Shown here one piece after another: positions 53,807 through 61,181 of a DNA stretch of 64,000 bases. This stretch comes from UQRS01 sp050946935 (GTDB taxonomy: Bacteria; Bacillota; Clostridia; Oscillospirales; Acutalibacteraceae). A model generated the notes under the pieces. The model was not told the origin of the DNA, did no database searches, and worked only from the letters and a program-made list of their open reading frames with translations. Location: contig JBMNVR010000012.1 of the NCBI GenBank assembly GCA_050946935.1, positions 11,234 to 75,233 on the forward strand. The letters run 5' to 3'. The first letter of the stretch is position 1. Each line of letters opens with the position of its first letter. The translations under genes were made by a program, and so were the position numbers.

Positions 53807-56383
53807 GTGCTCTCGGTTTTGTTCGGAACCAGGGCAGAGGCCTCTGCCGAAGGGGCCAAAGAGGCCGTATACAGCGCGGTGTTTTCAATCAGCCGGGAGG
53901 CGGCCGCGCTGAGCACGGCGTCTGCCGGGGAGAACACGCAATTTTTGAATACGTCCGGGCGCGTTGACAGCGCGAGCAGAAGCCTCTATAATAATACCAG
54001 CAATAATACCAGCAGAAAGAATGCCGGGATACAGCCGCTGCGGAATGCACAGGCGACCGTGGTCTCTACCGGGGAGAGGGTGAAGCTGTCTGACGCGCCG
54101 ATTCACGCGGTAGAGGACGGACAGGTGATCCTGAATACCTCTTCGGGTCGGGTGCCGCTTTCATCGGTTCGCTTTGAAAACCCGCAGGTTCCCATGATTT
54201 ATGCGATGGCGGTGGATGGCTACGGCGCGAAAACCGCCAATCTGTACATCAACGGATATGATCGGGCTGTGGCGTATAACCCGAACATGGATATAGAAAC
54301 CTACACCTATGCGTTTGAGAATATCGCCCGTAAATCGGCGGAGGTCGGCAGCGAGAGCAAGGTTCGCAGCGAGCTGCCGGGAGAACTATCTGAAATTGGA
54401 GAGGCCGCGTTTCTTTATGCCTATGGCGCGGGGCCGGCCTTTAAGAATGCAAAGGAGCGTGGAAAATATGGCGGAGAAGAAGCAAGTGTCGATTATGCAA
54501 GACAAGGCGTTGGAGACAATACGGGAATTCTACAATCTTCCGCAAGATTGGAATCCCAGCCCCTGGACAGCAGAGTATCAGAAACGAGTCGAAGAATCGG
54601 CACAGAAATACAGCGAGCGGCGCAGCAAAATGACACTCGAGGAACAAATGGAAGAGGACAAAAAGTTACTCGAAGAATAGGGAGTGCAGAGTACACCTAT
54701 TCCGAGACGAGAGAAGAGGCCAAAACCGAACGTTCCAGAGCGTTGCAGGCTGAGCTTGCGGAGCTGGGCGTCGACAGCACGGTGATCGACAGCCGTGCGG
54801 AGGTTATTCGGAACGGCAACAGCAGCATATTGGGGGGAGAAGCCACCACAATCACGGACGGCTCTGTTTTAGTGCGCAACGACGGGGAAAGCACCGCGCC
54901 GACCAAGCGCATCTCCGGGCATGAGTTTTTCCATGTCGCTACAAAACTTCAATCTGCGACAACGTTTAGAAATTCTATAACAAAGGAAAACATTGATTTT
55001 TCAAGCGGCGTTTTTAAAAGCGCAGAAGAAGCGGTGCGCACAGTATATGGAGATCAGTTTGGCTTGGTGGAGAACCCGGTCAGATTCTACAATGAATTCT
55101 GCGCGTTTGTGTCTGGGGACATCTATGAAAACGGCGGCAGCCTGAGTGCGGAATTCGCCTCCATGTTCCACGACCCGTCAGCGGTAGAGGCCGCATGGGC
55201 GGATATGCGCGCGCGGTTCGGGAGGAACAAAAGCGCCGTTTCTGAACGCGAAAATGCCAGTTGGTCGAACAGACTGAGCGATGATGAAATCAGTGCGTTG
55301 AATAAGTATAAGAGCAGCGAGAGTTATAAAATAAACGCAAAGCTGCGCGATGATATTCCTTTGAATGAGCAGGAGCAGCGATTTGTCGAATCTTTGGATC
55401 GTGCGCTTTCCAAGCTTCCCCGGTATGAAGGGACCGTATATCGGAATCTTGTTTTTGATGATTTCGGCGGTAAGAGAGCTTTCGACGAGTTCATGGAGGA
55501 ACATATGGAGGGCAGTGGTTTACTATATAGCGGTTTTACATCCACCTCTGCTTTAAAAGATGGGTATCCGGTTGACGGACAGTATGTTGTGAGAATAGTA
55601 ATAGCTGACAGTACAAAGGGGGTTAATGTGGATGGTTTTGGAAACAATTTCGAGAGTGAGATTGTTTATGCCAGAGGAAGTTCGTTCGCTGTAAAACGAG
55701 TGGAATATAACAATGACATACCTACAATTTACATGACGGAGGTTAATGAAAATGGCAAAGGAAACGATGGACAACTTTATACCCAGGAACGCAGTGAAAA
55801 TGTGCAACAAATGCAGACACAGGGTGAATTACACATTGACTTGCAAGGAGTATCCGAACGGGATTCCCAAAGACGTGTTGAGATGGAAGATTCCATGCTC
55901 AGAGTTCAGTCCAAAAGAATCGCAGAACCGGTAGAAAAAGGGAGCCTTGCCGCTGGAGCGGATGAACAATCCCCTGCCAATATATCCCAATCTGCGGAAA
56001 ATGGCGGGCGCCAGACCGGCGGATCGGACGTCAAAGCATATCGGAAAGGCAATCCGGAGGAGTGGACAATAACGGAAGGCGGCGCACAGGACGCAGATAC
56101 AAAAGCGCTCTCGCACATTGTGGATGAAATCCGCAGGGCTTTCGGCATACCGATCTCCACCGGGAAAATGCGCAGGCCGAACGCACAGGGGGTTTACAAA
56201 ACCCAAAGCGAGGCCATCCGTACGCAGGTCGGGGATGACCTGCCTACCATCGCGCACGAGCTGGGCCATCATCTGGACAAAAAATACCGGATGTCCAGGT
56301 TGATGGGCGTCTCCGAAGCGATCCGGGGAATGGCTGCTGTTTCATATGACAAATGCAGAAGATCAGGACAAAAAATGAGATAA
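53807..56383 (+). CDS. Mosaic mobile-element/toxin-like ORF with ADP-ribosyltransferase and two HExxH motifs
   Basis: An open frame of 858 codons that probably joins pieces of mobile-element proteins. Residues 1-220 resemble the middle of a large phage or conjugative-element protein. HEFFH (H372, E373, H376) marks a peptidase-like part. Residues about 488-645 are an arginine-type mono-ADP-ribosyltransferase with R546 (VYRNL), STS (579-581) and ESE (E616, E618). HELGH (H817-H821) marks a second peptidase-like part whose domain is cut short at the C-terminus. The frame is also open through two small genes in another frame (54468-54680, 55752-55934), where this reading looks like linker. Upstream, the same frame reads MTEK-stop (from 53771) then KALAIWRVLS, so the N-terminus may be lost to a nonsense change. 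GTG 53807 is only the first possible start, and expression is uncertain. Confidence 0.55.
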   Translation: MLSVLFGTRAEASAEGAKEAVYSAVFSISREAAALSTASAGENTQFLNTSGRVDSASRSLYNNTSNNTSRKNAGIQPLRNAQATVVSTGERVKLSDAPIHAVEDGQVILNTSSGRVPLSSVRFENPQVPMIYAMAVDGYGAKTANLYINGYDRAVAYNPNMDIETYTYAFENIARKSAEVGSESKVRSELPGELSEIGEAAFLYAYGAGPAFKNAKERGKYGGEEASVDYARQGVGDNTGILQSSARLESQPLDSRVSETSRRIGTEIQRAAQQNDTRGTNGRGQKVTRRIGSAEYTYSETREEAKTERSRALQAELAELGVDSTVIDSRAEVIRNGNSSILGGEATTITDGSVLVRNDGESTAPTKRISGHEFFHVATKLQSATTFRNSITKENIDFSSGVFKSAEEAVRTVYGDQFGLVENPVRFYNEFCAFVSGDIYENGGSLSAEFASMFHDPSAVEAAWADMRARFGRNKSAVSERENASWSNRLSDDEISALNKYKSSESYKINAKLRDDIPLNEQEQRFVESLDRALSKLPRYEGTVYRNLVFDDFGGKRAFDEFMEEHMEGSGLLYSGFTSTSALKDGYPVDGQYVVRIVIADSTKGVNVDGFGNNFESEIVYARGSSFAVKRVEYNNDIPTIYMTEVNENGKGNDGQLYTQERSENVQQMQTQGELHIDLQGVSERDSQRRVEMEDSMLRVQSKRIAEPVEKGSLAAGADEQSPANISQSAENGGRQTGGSDVKAYRKGNPEEWTITEGGAQDADTKALSHIVDEIRRAFGIPISTGKMRRPNAQGVYKTQSEAIRTQVGDDLPTIAHELGHHLDKKYRMSRLMGVSEAIRGMAAVSYDKCRRSGQKMR
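54468..54680 (+). CDS. Small helical protein overlapping the mosaic ORF
   Basis: 70 residues in the +1 frame relative to the mosaic ORF. AAAGGAG (54451-54457) is 10 bases upstream of the ATG. The product (MAEKKQVSIMQDKALETI..., then NLPQDWNPSPW, then a charged helix) looks more protein-like than the competing frame. It may be a small phage or element protein, or an immunity protein in a cassette array. No family recognised. Confidence 0.5.
   Translation: MAEKKQVSIMQDKALETIREFYNLPQDWNPSPWTAEYQKRVEESAQKYSERRSKMTLEEQMEEDKKLLEE
55752..55934 (+). CDS. Small Cys-rich protein overlapping the mosaic ORF after the mART domain
   Basis: 60 residues from ATG 55752, with GGAGG (55738-55742) 9 bases upstream. 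The cysteine pattern C-x-x-C then C-KEYPNGIPKDV then C is typical of small proteins found near phage head and mART genes. It begins directly after the ADP-ribosyltransferase domain, so it may be a cognate partner. It lies in the same alternative frame as the gene at 54468. Confidence 0.55.
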   Translation: MAKETMDNFIPRNAVKMCNKCRHRVNYTLTCKEYPNGIPKDVLRWKIPCSEFSPKESQNR

Positions 56384-56438
56384 AAATAAAAGTGATTTAT
56401 AAAAAACATATAAAATAGAAATTGTTATTGGAAAAACG

Positions 56439-56466
56439 TTGCATATTATAAAGAATATGGTATAAT
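56439..56466 (+). promoter_or_regulatory. Promoter of the Agr / HD-GYP operon
   Basis: TTGCAT (56439-56444), 16 bases, TATAAT (56461-56466), about 50 bases before the DUF5317 gene. Confidence 0.75.
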
Positions 56467-56514
56467 CATATACGTGATATTGGTGAGTAATTTTGCTTTT
56501 TTGAAGAGGTTGCC

Positions 56515-57063
56515 GTGCTGCTGTTTATTTTAATCCCGTTTGCGCTCACCATATTTTGGCGCCGGCGGGTTGTACCAGCTTTTTGCTCTGTTGATTTATA
56601 CCCGCTTTTTGCGGTTGAGGGAATCTATCTGTTCTTTCAAATTACGGCGCTGTGCGGATACTATGGTTTTGTTCGGTATGCCGCGTTGCTGCAGGCTGCC
56701 TTTCTTCTCAGCCTGTTGTTGCCGGTTTTGAGGAGGAAACTCTATCTGCCTGCGCTGGTTGGTGCAGGGCTTACAATATGCGGCAGTTTGCTGAACCGGC
56801 TGGTTATAGCTGCTAACGGGGGAAAGATGCCTGTGCGGCCGAGCCTATCTCTTTGGACGGGGTATTATCGTCCCGGTATGCTTGAAGCGGGAACGGACGC
56901 TTTGCACATCCCGATGACCGATGCGACGCGGCTCAATTTTCTGGCCGACTATATTGACACCGGTTTTTCTGTTATGAGTATTGGTGATCTGTTGATTCAC
57001 AGCTTTGTTTCTGTAATTGTATTTTATACGTTGAAGGCGCTTCCGAACACAGAGAAAAAATAA
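56515..57063 (+). CDS. DUF5317-like membrane protein
   Basis: 182 residues, with four or five hydrophobic helices and the pattern NGGKMPVRPS, then HIPMTDATRLNFLADYI and GDLLIHSFVS, which matches my memory of DUF5317, a family often beside agr genes in Clostridia. It starts with GTG 56515 after GAAGAGG. It opens the unit that runs to the HD-GYP gene. Function unknown. Confidence 0.75.
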   Translation: MLLFILIPFALTIFWRRRVVPAFCSVDLYPLFAVEGIYLFFQITALCGYYGFVRYAALLQAAFLLSLLLPVLRRKLYLPALVGAGLTICGSLLNRLVIAANGGKMPVRPSLSLWTGYYRPGMLEAGTDALHIPMTDATRLNFLADYIDTGFSVMSIGDLLIHSFVSVIVFYTLKALPNTEKK

Positions 57064-57141
57064 TGCCGCCATTGCCATAAGAAGCATGATACGAAAATGC
57101 CGCAGGCCATGCGGCCCGGATGTCGAAACCGACGGAGTGAA

Positions 57142-57651
57142 ATGATGGAATTTTTACAGATGTTTTTGTTCAATGGCATTCTCGGCCATTTTTTACAGGC
57201 GGTCTCCTACACCTTGTCCATCGCTGCGTTTTGCCGAAAGCCAGAACGTCCATTGCGCTTTTTCCTCCGGGGATTGCTGTTTGCGGTGGTTTCTTTCCTG
57301 ATTCGCAGCATCAGTATCATCAGTTTCGGATTTCACACAATCTTGATTTTGGCCGTATTTATTTTCATTTCGGTCTTTGTGTTTAAAGATGATGTTTTCC
57401 GCACCACCCTGTCGGTGTTGGTAACCACCTTATTGGTCACGGTGTGCGAGGCGGCCAATTATGGTGTTCTCCAGTTGATTTTCGGCGTTCCCCGGCTGGA
57501 GGAGATTATGAGCGGCGCTTTGTCCAAAGTGATCGCCGGTATTCCGGCCAATATCCTGTTGCTGGCGATCATCGCAATTATTTACTTTATCAGCATGAGA
57601 CGCGCGAGAGGGGTGCACCGAGATGGAGAGATTGACTCGCTGGATTGCTGA
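57142..57651 (+). CDS. Receptor-like integral membrane protein of the Agr locus
   Basis: About 169 residues made almost wholly of membrane helices (five or six). The layout resembles the N-terminal peptide-sensing half of AgrC-type GHKL kinases, but there is no kinase or DHp domain. GGAG at 57134-57137; ATG 57142 and 57145 are both possible. The end overlaps agrB by 29 bases, so the two are co-translated. A role as peptide receptor or AgrB partner is inferred from position only. Confidence 0.65.
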   Translation: MMEFLQMFLFNGILGHFLQAVSYTLSIAAFCRKPERPLRFFLRGLLFAVVSFLIRSISIISFGFHTILILAVFIFISVFVFKDDVFRTTLSVLVTTLLVTVCEAANYGVLQLIFGVPRLEEIMSGALSKVIAGIPANILLLAIIAIIYFISMRRARGVHRDGEIDSLDC

Positions 57652-58249
57652 ATCGGTTGCACGGTCTCAGGCGTTGGATGAAGAACGAACATCCGTGATC
57701 GCCTATGGCCTTTCCGCATTATTCCAGATGATTGGAATTTTCTTTGTGATTACGCTCGTCGGCGCGGTATTTGATTTTTGGTATGAGGCAGTTCTTCTGT
57801 TTCTCTCTGTGGGTTTGTTACGCAAATCAACCGGCGGCGCCCACTCTAAAAGCTATGCCGGATGCATGGTGGTCAGCATTGCTACAATTTGTATCCTGGC
57901 CGTGGTGGTGCGGTACGGCGTGCGGGTCGGTTGGCTGTTGCCGTTGAGTCTTGTCAGCGCGGGCGCGTATATTTTATGCTTTTGCATGATCTATTTCAGG
58001 GCGCCGGTTGACTCGCCCAACAAGCCGATCCGCAGCGCGGGGAAGATTCGCCGGCTGCGGCGGAACGCTATTCTGACGCTTTTGGTATACGGTTTGCTTA
58101 CCGCATGTTGTTATTGGCTGAATTCGGTCAGCATCCGCTTTTTGTCCTGCGGAGCTGCCCTGACGCTTGGCTGCTTATGGCAGTCGTTCACACTCACCAA
58201 ACCCGGTGCATATATGATCGGAAAAATCACCGGGATATTTGGCGCCTGA
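57623..58249 (+). CDS. agrB: AgrB-like peptide-processing membrane protease
   Basis: 208 residues, with about six helices. The catalytic pair of the AgrB cysteine endopeptidase is present: STGGAHSKSYAGC with H74 and C81, seven residues apart as in Staphylococcus AgrB. It would cut and cyclise the short peptide encoded just downstream at 58304. The PVDSPNKPI block is also typical. Confidence 0.93.
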   Translation: MERLTRWIAESVARSQALDEERTSVIAYGLSALFQMIGIFFVITLVGAVFDFWYEAVLLFLSVGLLRKSTGGAHSKSYAGCMVVSIATICILAVVVRYGVRVGWLLPLSLVSAGAYILCFCMIYFRAPVDSPNKPIRSAGKIRRLRRNAILTLLVYGLLTACCYWLNSVSIRFLSCGAALTLGCLWQSFTLTKPGAYMIGKITGIFGA

Positions 58250-58303
58250 ATTTTTTGTTTATGCAAATTTGTAATAATGGAATTGGGAAAGGAGGAATAC
58301 ACG

Positions 58304-58429
58304 ATGAAAACAAGAGTGCTCGGTCTGGTCTCTGCACTCGCGACGCTGGTCGCTGCGCTGGTGGCAACATCCGCCTGCTGGTGGTGGGTCTATCAACCGG
58401 AGGAACCGTCATCCTTGCAGGATAAATAA
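58304..58429 (+). CDS. agrD: AgrD-type cyclic lactone autoinducer peptide precursor
   Basis: 41 residues, too short for many gene finders. AGGAGG (58290-58295) is 8 bases before the ATG. It has a basic start (MKTR), a hydrophobic amphipathic leader of about 20 residues, the core SACWWWVY with a single cysteine for (thio)lactone formation, and an acidic C-terminal tail starting QPEEP. It lies 54 bases after agrB. The mature ring would be expected to start at or near Cys25 (CWWWVY); the exact ends are inferred. Confidence 0.9.
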   Translation: MKTRVLGLVSALATLVAALVATSACWWWVYQPEEPSSLQDK

Positions 58430-58607
58430 GAACGGCGTTTTGTGGGAGAATGCGTGGAACTTGTCCGATTATAAGCTATAAAAGCTGTCCCTTGCTGCGA
58501 TTGTTCGTTTTTTGAAAAAAGGAATTGGGCTTGGAACGTTGTACTTATTATGGACGAGCAACCGCATTCTCCCGCTTTTCGTTAAATTGGGAAATGGCAG
58601 GTTAAGT

Positions 58608-60269
58608 ATGAGATATATGCAGTCCGAAAAAGAAAAACAGTATAATCAGGTCTTTTTTATTGTAAAAGTGCTCTCTCTGTTTTTCTGTGCGGCGCCGCTT
58701 TATTTATATTTTTTTAAGGATAGTACAGGAGACGCGCTGGCCCATACAAATGTTATGGCGATTTTAATTTCGGTTGGGATCATCGGGGTAATTACAGTTA
58801 TGTGGCTGGTCATGCAAAGCCGCCTGGCGCAGAGGCCGCTGCCGGCGGTTGCGGAGGTCGTGATGTTTGTCGGCGTGTGCTGCGCATCAGTTTTGTGCAG
58901 CGGCGGCTATGCCAGCTATTATAAATTTATTTTTCTTTTTCTTGTGGTCGTATATACGATGCAGATGGGGCTGCAGGTTGGATTGATCCTTTCTTCGGCG
59001 GCGACTGTATTTATGCTGGGTATCGACATTTACGGCTATACCGCTTCCGGCGTCAATGTGTTTTTTCAGTCAGATGTTGCTTTGTGCGCCATTTTCTTTG
59101 CCGTTGCACTGACGCTTGGCTTTTATGTCCGCGCGGAAGATGAGCATATTTCCTATTTGAATAATATGGCAAATATAGATTCTTTGACCGGGTTGTGCAG
59201 TCACCGACGGTTTCACGAACTGCTCAACAGGTATTGTTCTTCGACCGAAAATACGCGCGGCGATCTCTCTCTTCTGCTAGTGGATATAGATTGTTTTGAT
59301 ATGTATAACGACGTCTATGGATATGAAAAGGGGGATCGGATCATTCGGGAGATGGCGGAAATCCTTCGCGCGGAGTGCCGGATGCAGGATATTGTCGCCC
59401 GCTTTGGGGGAGATCAGTTTGTCATCATCCTGCCCGGCGCAAAGGAGGAACAGGCGGCCGTTCTGGCAGAAAAACTGCGGACGAAGGTCGAATATCACGG
59501 TTTTGATGGGGAGTCGGCCATGCCGGACGGGAAGCTGACCGTGTCCATTGGGGCGGCAACCCTTCGCCCGGAGGAACAGAACGCCTATGGAATTCTGAAA
59601 AGGGTGCAATCGGCTCTTTTCAAAGCCAAATTTTTAAGAAAAAACCGTGTGGAAGTTTACACTTCTCTCCTGGATCGGCTGGATGAGGGGGGCGATTTCC
59701 GCTCTTATGAGGGGCTGATCCATATCCGGACGCTGGTTTCGGTGATCAATTCCAGGGACAGCTACACCTATGACCATACCGAGCGCGTTGTGTGGTACTG
59801 CGATGCTTTTGCTGAGCATCTGCATTTTTCGGATCAGGAACGTTTAAATCTCCTTTATGCTGCCTATCTGCATGATGTCGGAAAAATCAATATTTCAAAG
59901 CAGGTGTTGATCTCTAATGAGCCGCTGACCGATGCCGAGTGGCAGGAAATGAAACAGCATCCTGTCGACGGGGCGGAAATTATCAGCCAGATTGATGGTC
60001 TGCAAGATATTGCGGCTGCGGTGCGTCAGCATCATGAACGGTACGACGGCTGCGGATATCCGGACGGTTTGTCGGGAGAGGAAATTTTACCGGCGGCACG
60101 AATTCTGGCGCTTGCCGACAGCTTTGATGCGATGACCGCCGAACGTCCGTACAAACAAAAATTGAGCTTTGAGGAGGCTTTTACAGAGCTGCGCCGTTGT
60201 GCTGGGACGCAGTTTGATCCCGCATTGGTTGAGCCATTCATTCAATCCGTGCAGAGGGCTGCGCGGTAA
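58608..60269 (+). CDS. Membrane GGDEF(degenerate)/HD-GYP c-di-GMP phosphodiesterase
   Basis: 553 residues. About six membrane helices (15-190) form a sensor-like N-terminus. A GGDEF domain (about 195-345) has the signature GGDQF (267-271), where the catalytic Glu is Gln, so it may bind but not make c-di-GMP. The HD-GYP domain (about 375-545) is complete: HDVGK (H422, D423) and HHERYDGCGYPDGL (H475, H476), so it should degrade c-di-GMP. It follows agrD by about 180 bases on the same strand. ATG 58608 is preferred; an in-frame TTG 58512 is less likely. It is the only visible output protein in an Agr locus without a kinase. Confidence 0.9.
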   Translation: MRYMQSEKEKQYNQVFFIVKVLSLFFCAAPLYLYFFKDSTGDALAHTNVMAILISVGIIGVITVMWLVMQSRLAQRPLPAVAEVVMFVGVCCASVLCSGGYASYYKFIFLFLVVVYTMQMGLQVGLILSSAATVFMLGIDIYGYTASGVNVFFQSDVALCAIFFAVALTLGFYVRAEDEHISYLNNMANIDSLTGLCSHRRFHELLNRYCSSTENTRGDLSLLLVDIDCFDMYNDVYGYEKGDRIIREMAEILRAECRMQDIVARFGGDQFVIILPGAKEEQAAVLAEKLRTKVEYHGFDGESAMPDGKLTVSIGAATLRPEEQNAYGILKRVQSALFKAKFLRKNRVEVYTSLLDRLDEGGDFRSYEGLIHIRTLVSVINSRDSYTYDHTERVVWYCDAFAEHLHFSDQERLNLLYAAYLHDVGKINISKQVLISNEPLTDAEWQEMKQHPVDGAEIISQIDGLQDIAAAVRQHHERYDGCGYPDGLSGEEILPAARILALADSFDAMTAERPYKQKLSFEEAFTELRRCAGTQFDPALVEPFIQSVQRAAR

Positions 60270-60433
60270 TTGCCGGAGAAGACGATCCGCCCCATTGGTA
60301 AAGAAAAACGCCGTATTCTTTGCCGACGTGTATGACGGGCGTTTTGTGCTTCTTTTATCTCTGCCTTTATCCGCCTGCATGGCGGGGGGAGACATGGCAT
60401 TTTGAATTTCAATTGTTGGTCTCTTGCAATAAA

Positions 60434-60479
60434 CACAAAAGCCGACACAAAGGAATTTATCTTTGTGTCGGCTTTTGTG
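60434..60479. terminator. Perfect 19-bp terminator between HD-GYP and DUF6472 genes
   Basis: CACAAAAGCCGACACAAAG pairs perfectly with CTTTGTGTCGGCTTTTGTG over an 8-base loop; it works for both strands. Confidence 0.92.
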
Positions 60480-60529
60480 TTTGAAAAATAGTGAATAGGG
60501 AAAAGTATGCCGGAATTTCGCAGGCGGAT

Positions 60530-60712
60530 TCAGTTTTGTTTGCGGACAATCTCATACTCGTCATCAGAGGCGTAGTACGGGCAGTCATAATAGTCGCCGG
60601 TCAGAAAGCGCACCATTTCATCCTCATCCAGATTCATGTCGCAGACATAGCAATCATATTCATCGTCGTAAATGTAGTTGTTGCAGTGCTCACAGTTGCT
60701 TTTGCCGGACAT
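60530..60712 (-). CDS. Small DUF6472-like Cys/acid-rich protein
   Basis: 60 residues: CEHCNNYIYDDEYDCYVC holds two CxxC pairs, followed by an acidic stretch ending CPYYASDDEYEIV. This matches my memory of DUF6472 in Clostridia. AAAGGAGG precedes the ATG on the minus strand. It probably binds zinc or another metal. Confidence 0.8.
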   Translation of the reverse strand: MSGKSNCEHCNNYIYDDEYDCYVCDMNLDEDEMVRFLTGDYYDCPYYASDDEYEIVRKQN

Positions 60713-60733
60713 GCGGCTCGCCTCCTTTGCTGT

Positions 60734-61177
60734 TTATTCTGACTGCCGGCGCTTTGCCGCTATGCGCGCGCGGATTTTCAGCCAAATCCGCCTTGTCCAA
60801 AGCATCCGGCAGTAGATGTGGTAACCGGGTGTGTTCAGTCCGTTGTAAACTCCATCGCGGTAAAAACCTTTCATCCGGCCAATGATGTTTTCGGGTTTCA
60901 ACCCGGTTTCCAGATAGTATTGGTTATCGCCGCACATGATGCAGCCGTCCTCCTCTACCGACACGACCCGATGCAGGAGGAAAACCCCGTTTTCCCTGCG
61001 ATAAAAGAGAATATCGTGCTTGCGAGGCGGGGTGATCGGTCGCGTCAAAACCACTTTGCACCGGCCGGGTGGCAGCAGGGGGAGCATGCTCTCCCCCTCG
61101 GGCAGAAAGGTGACCTCCCGCCCTGCGCGCAGCATTTCCGCCATGACCGGCGCCAGAGCTTCAAGTGACAGCCCCAT
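60734..61177 (-). CDS. S26-family signal-peptidase-like protein (Ser/His, SipW type)
   Basis: 147 residues. The active-site Ser is in PEGESMLPLL (S30). The region after the HDILFYRR segment reads GVFLLHRVVS (H69), where bacterial type I enzymes have Lys, so the Ser-His pair fits the SipW/archaeal/ER type. There is a short hydrophobic C-terminus. The start lies 4 bases after the stop of the LRR-dockerin gene, so it is in the same operon and may process that protein or another secreted one. Confidence 0.8.
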   Translation of the reverse strand: MGLSLEALAPVMAEMLRAGREVTFLPEGESMLPLLPPGRCKVVLTRPITPPRKHDILFYRRENGVFLLHRVVSVEEDGCIMCGDNQYYLETGLKPENIIGRMKGFYRDGVYNGLNTPGYHIYCRMLWTRRIWLKIRARIAAKRRQSE

Positions 61178-61181
61178 CGGA

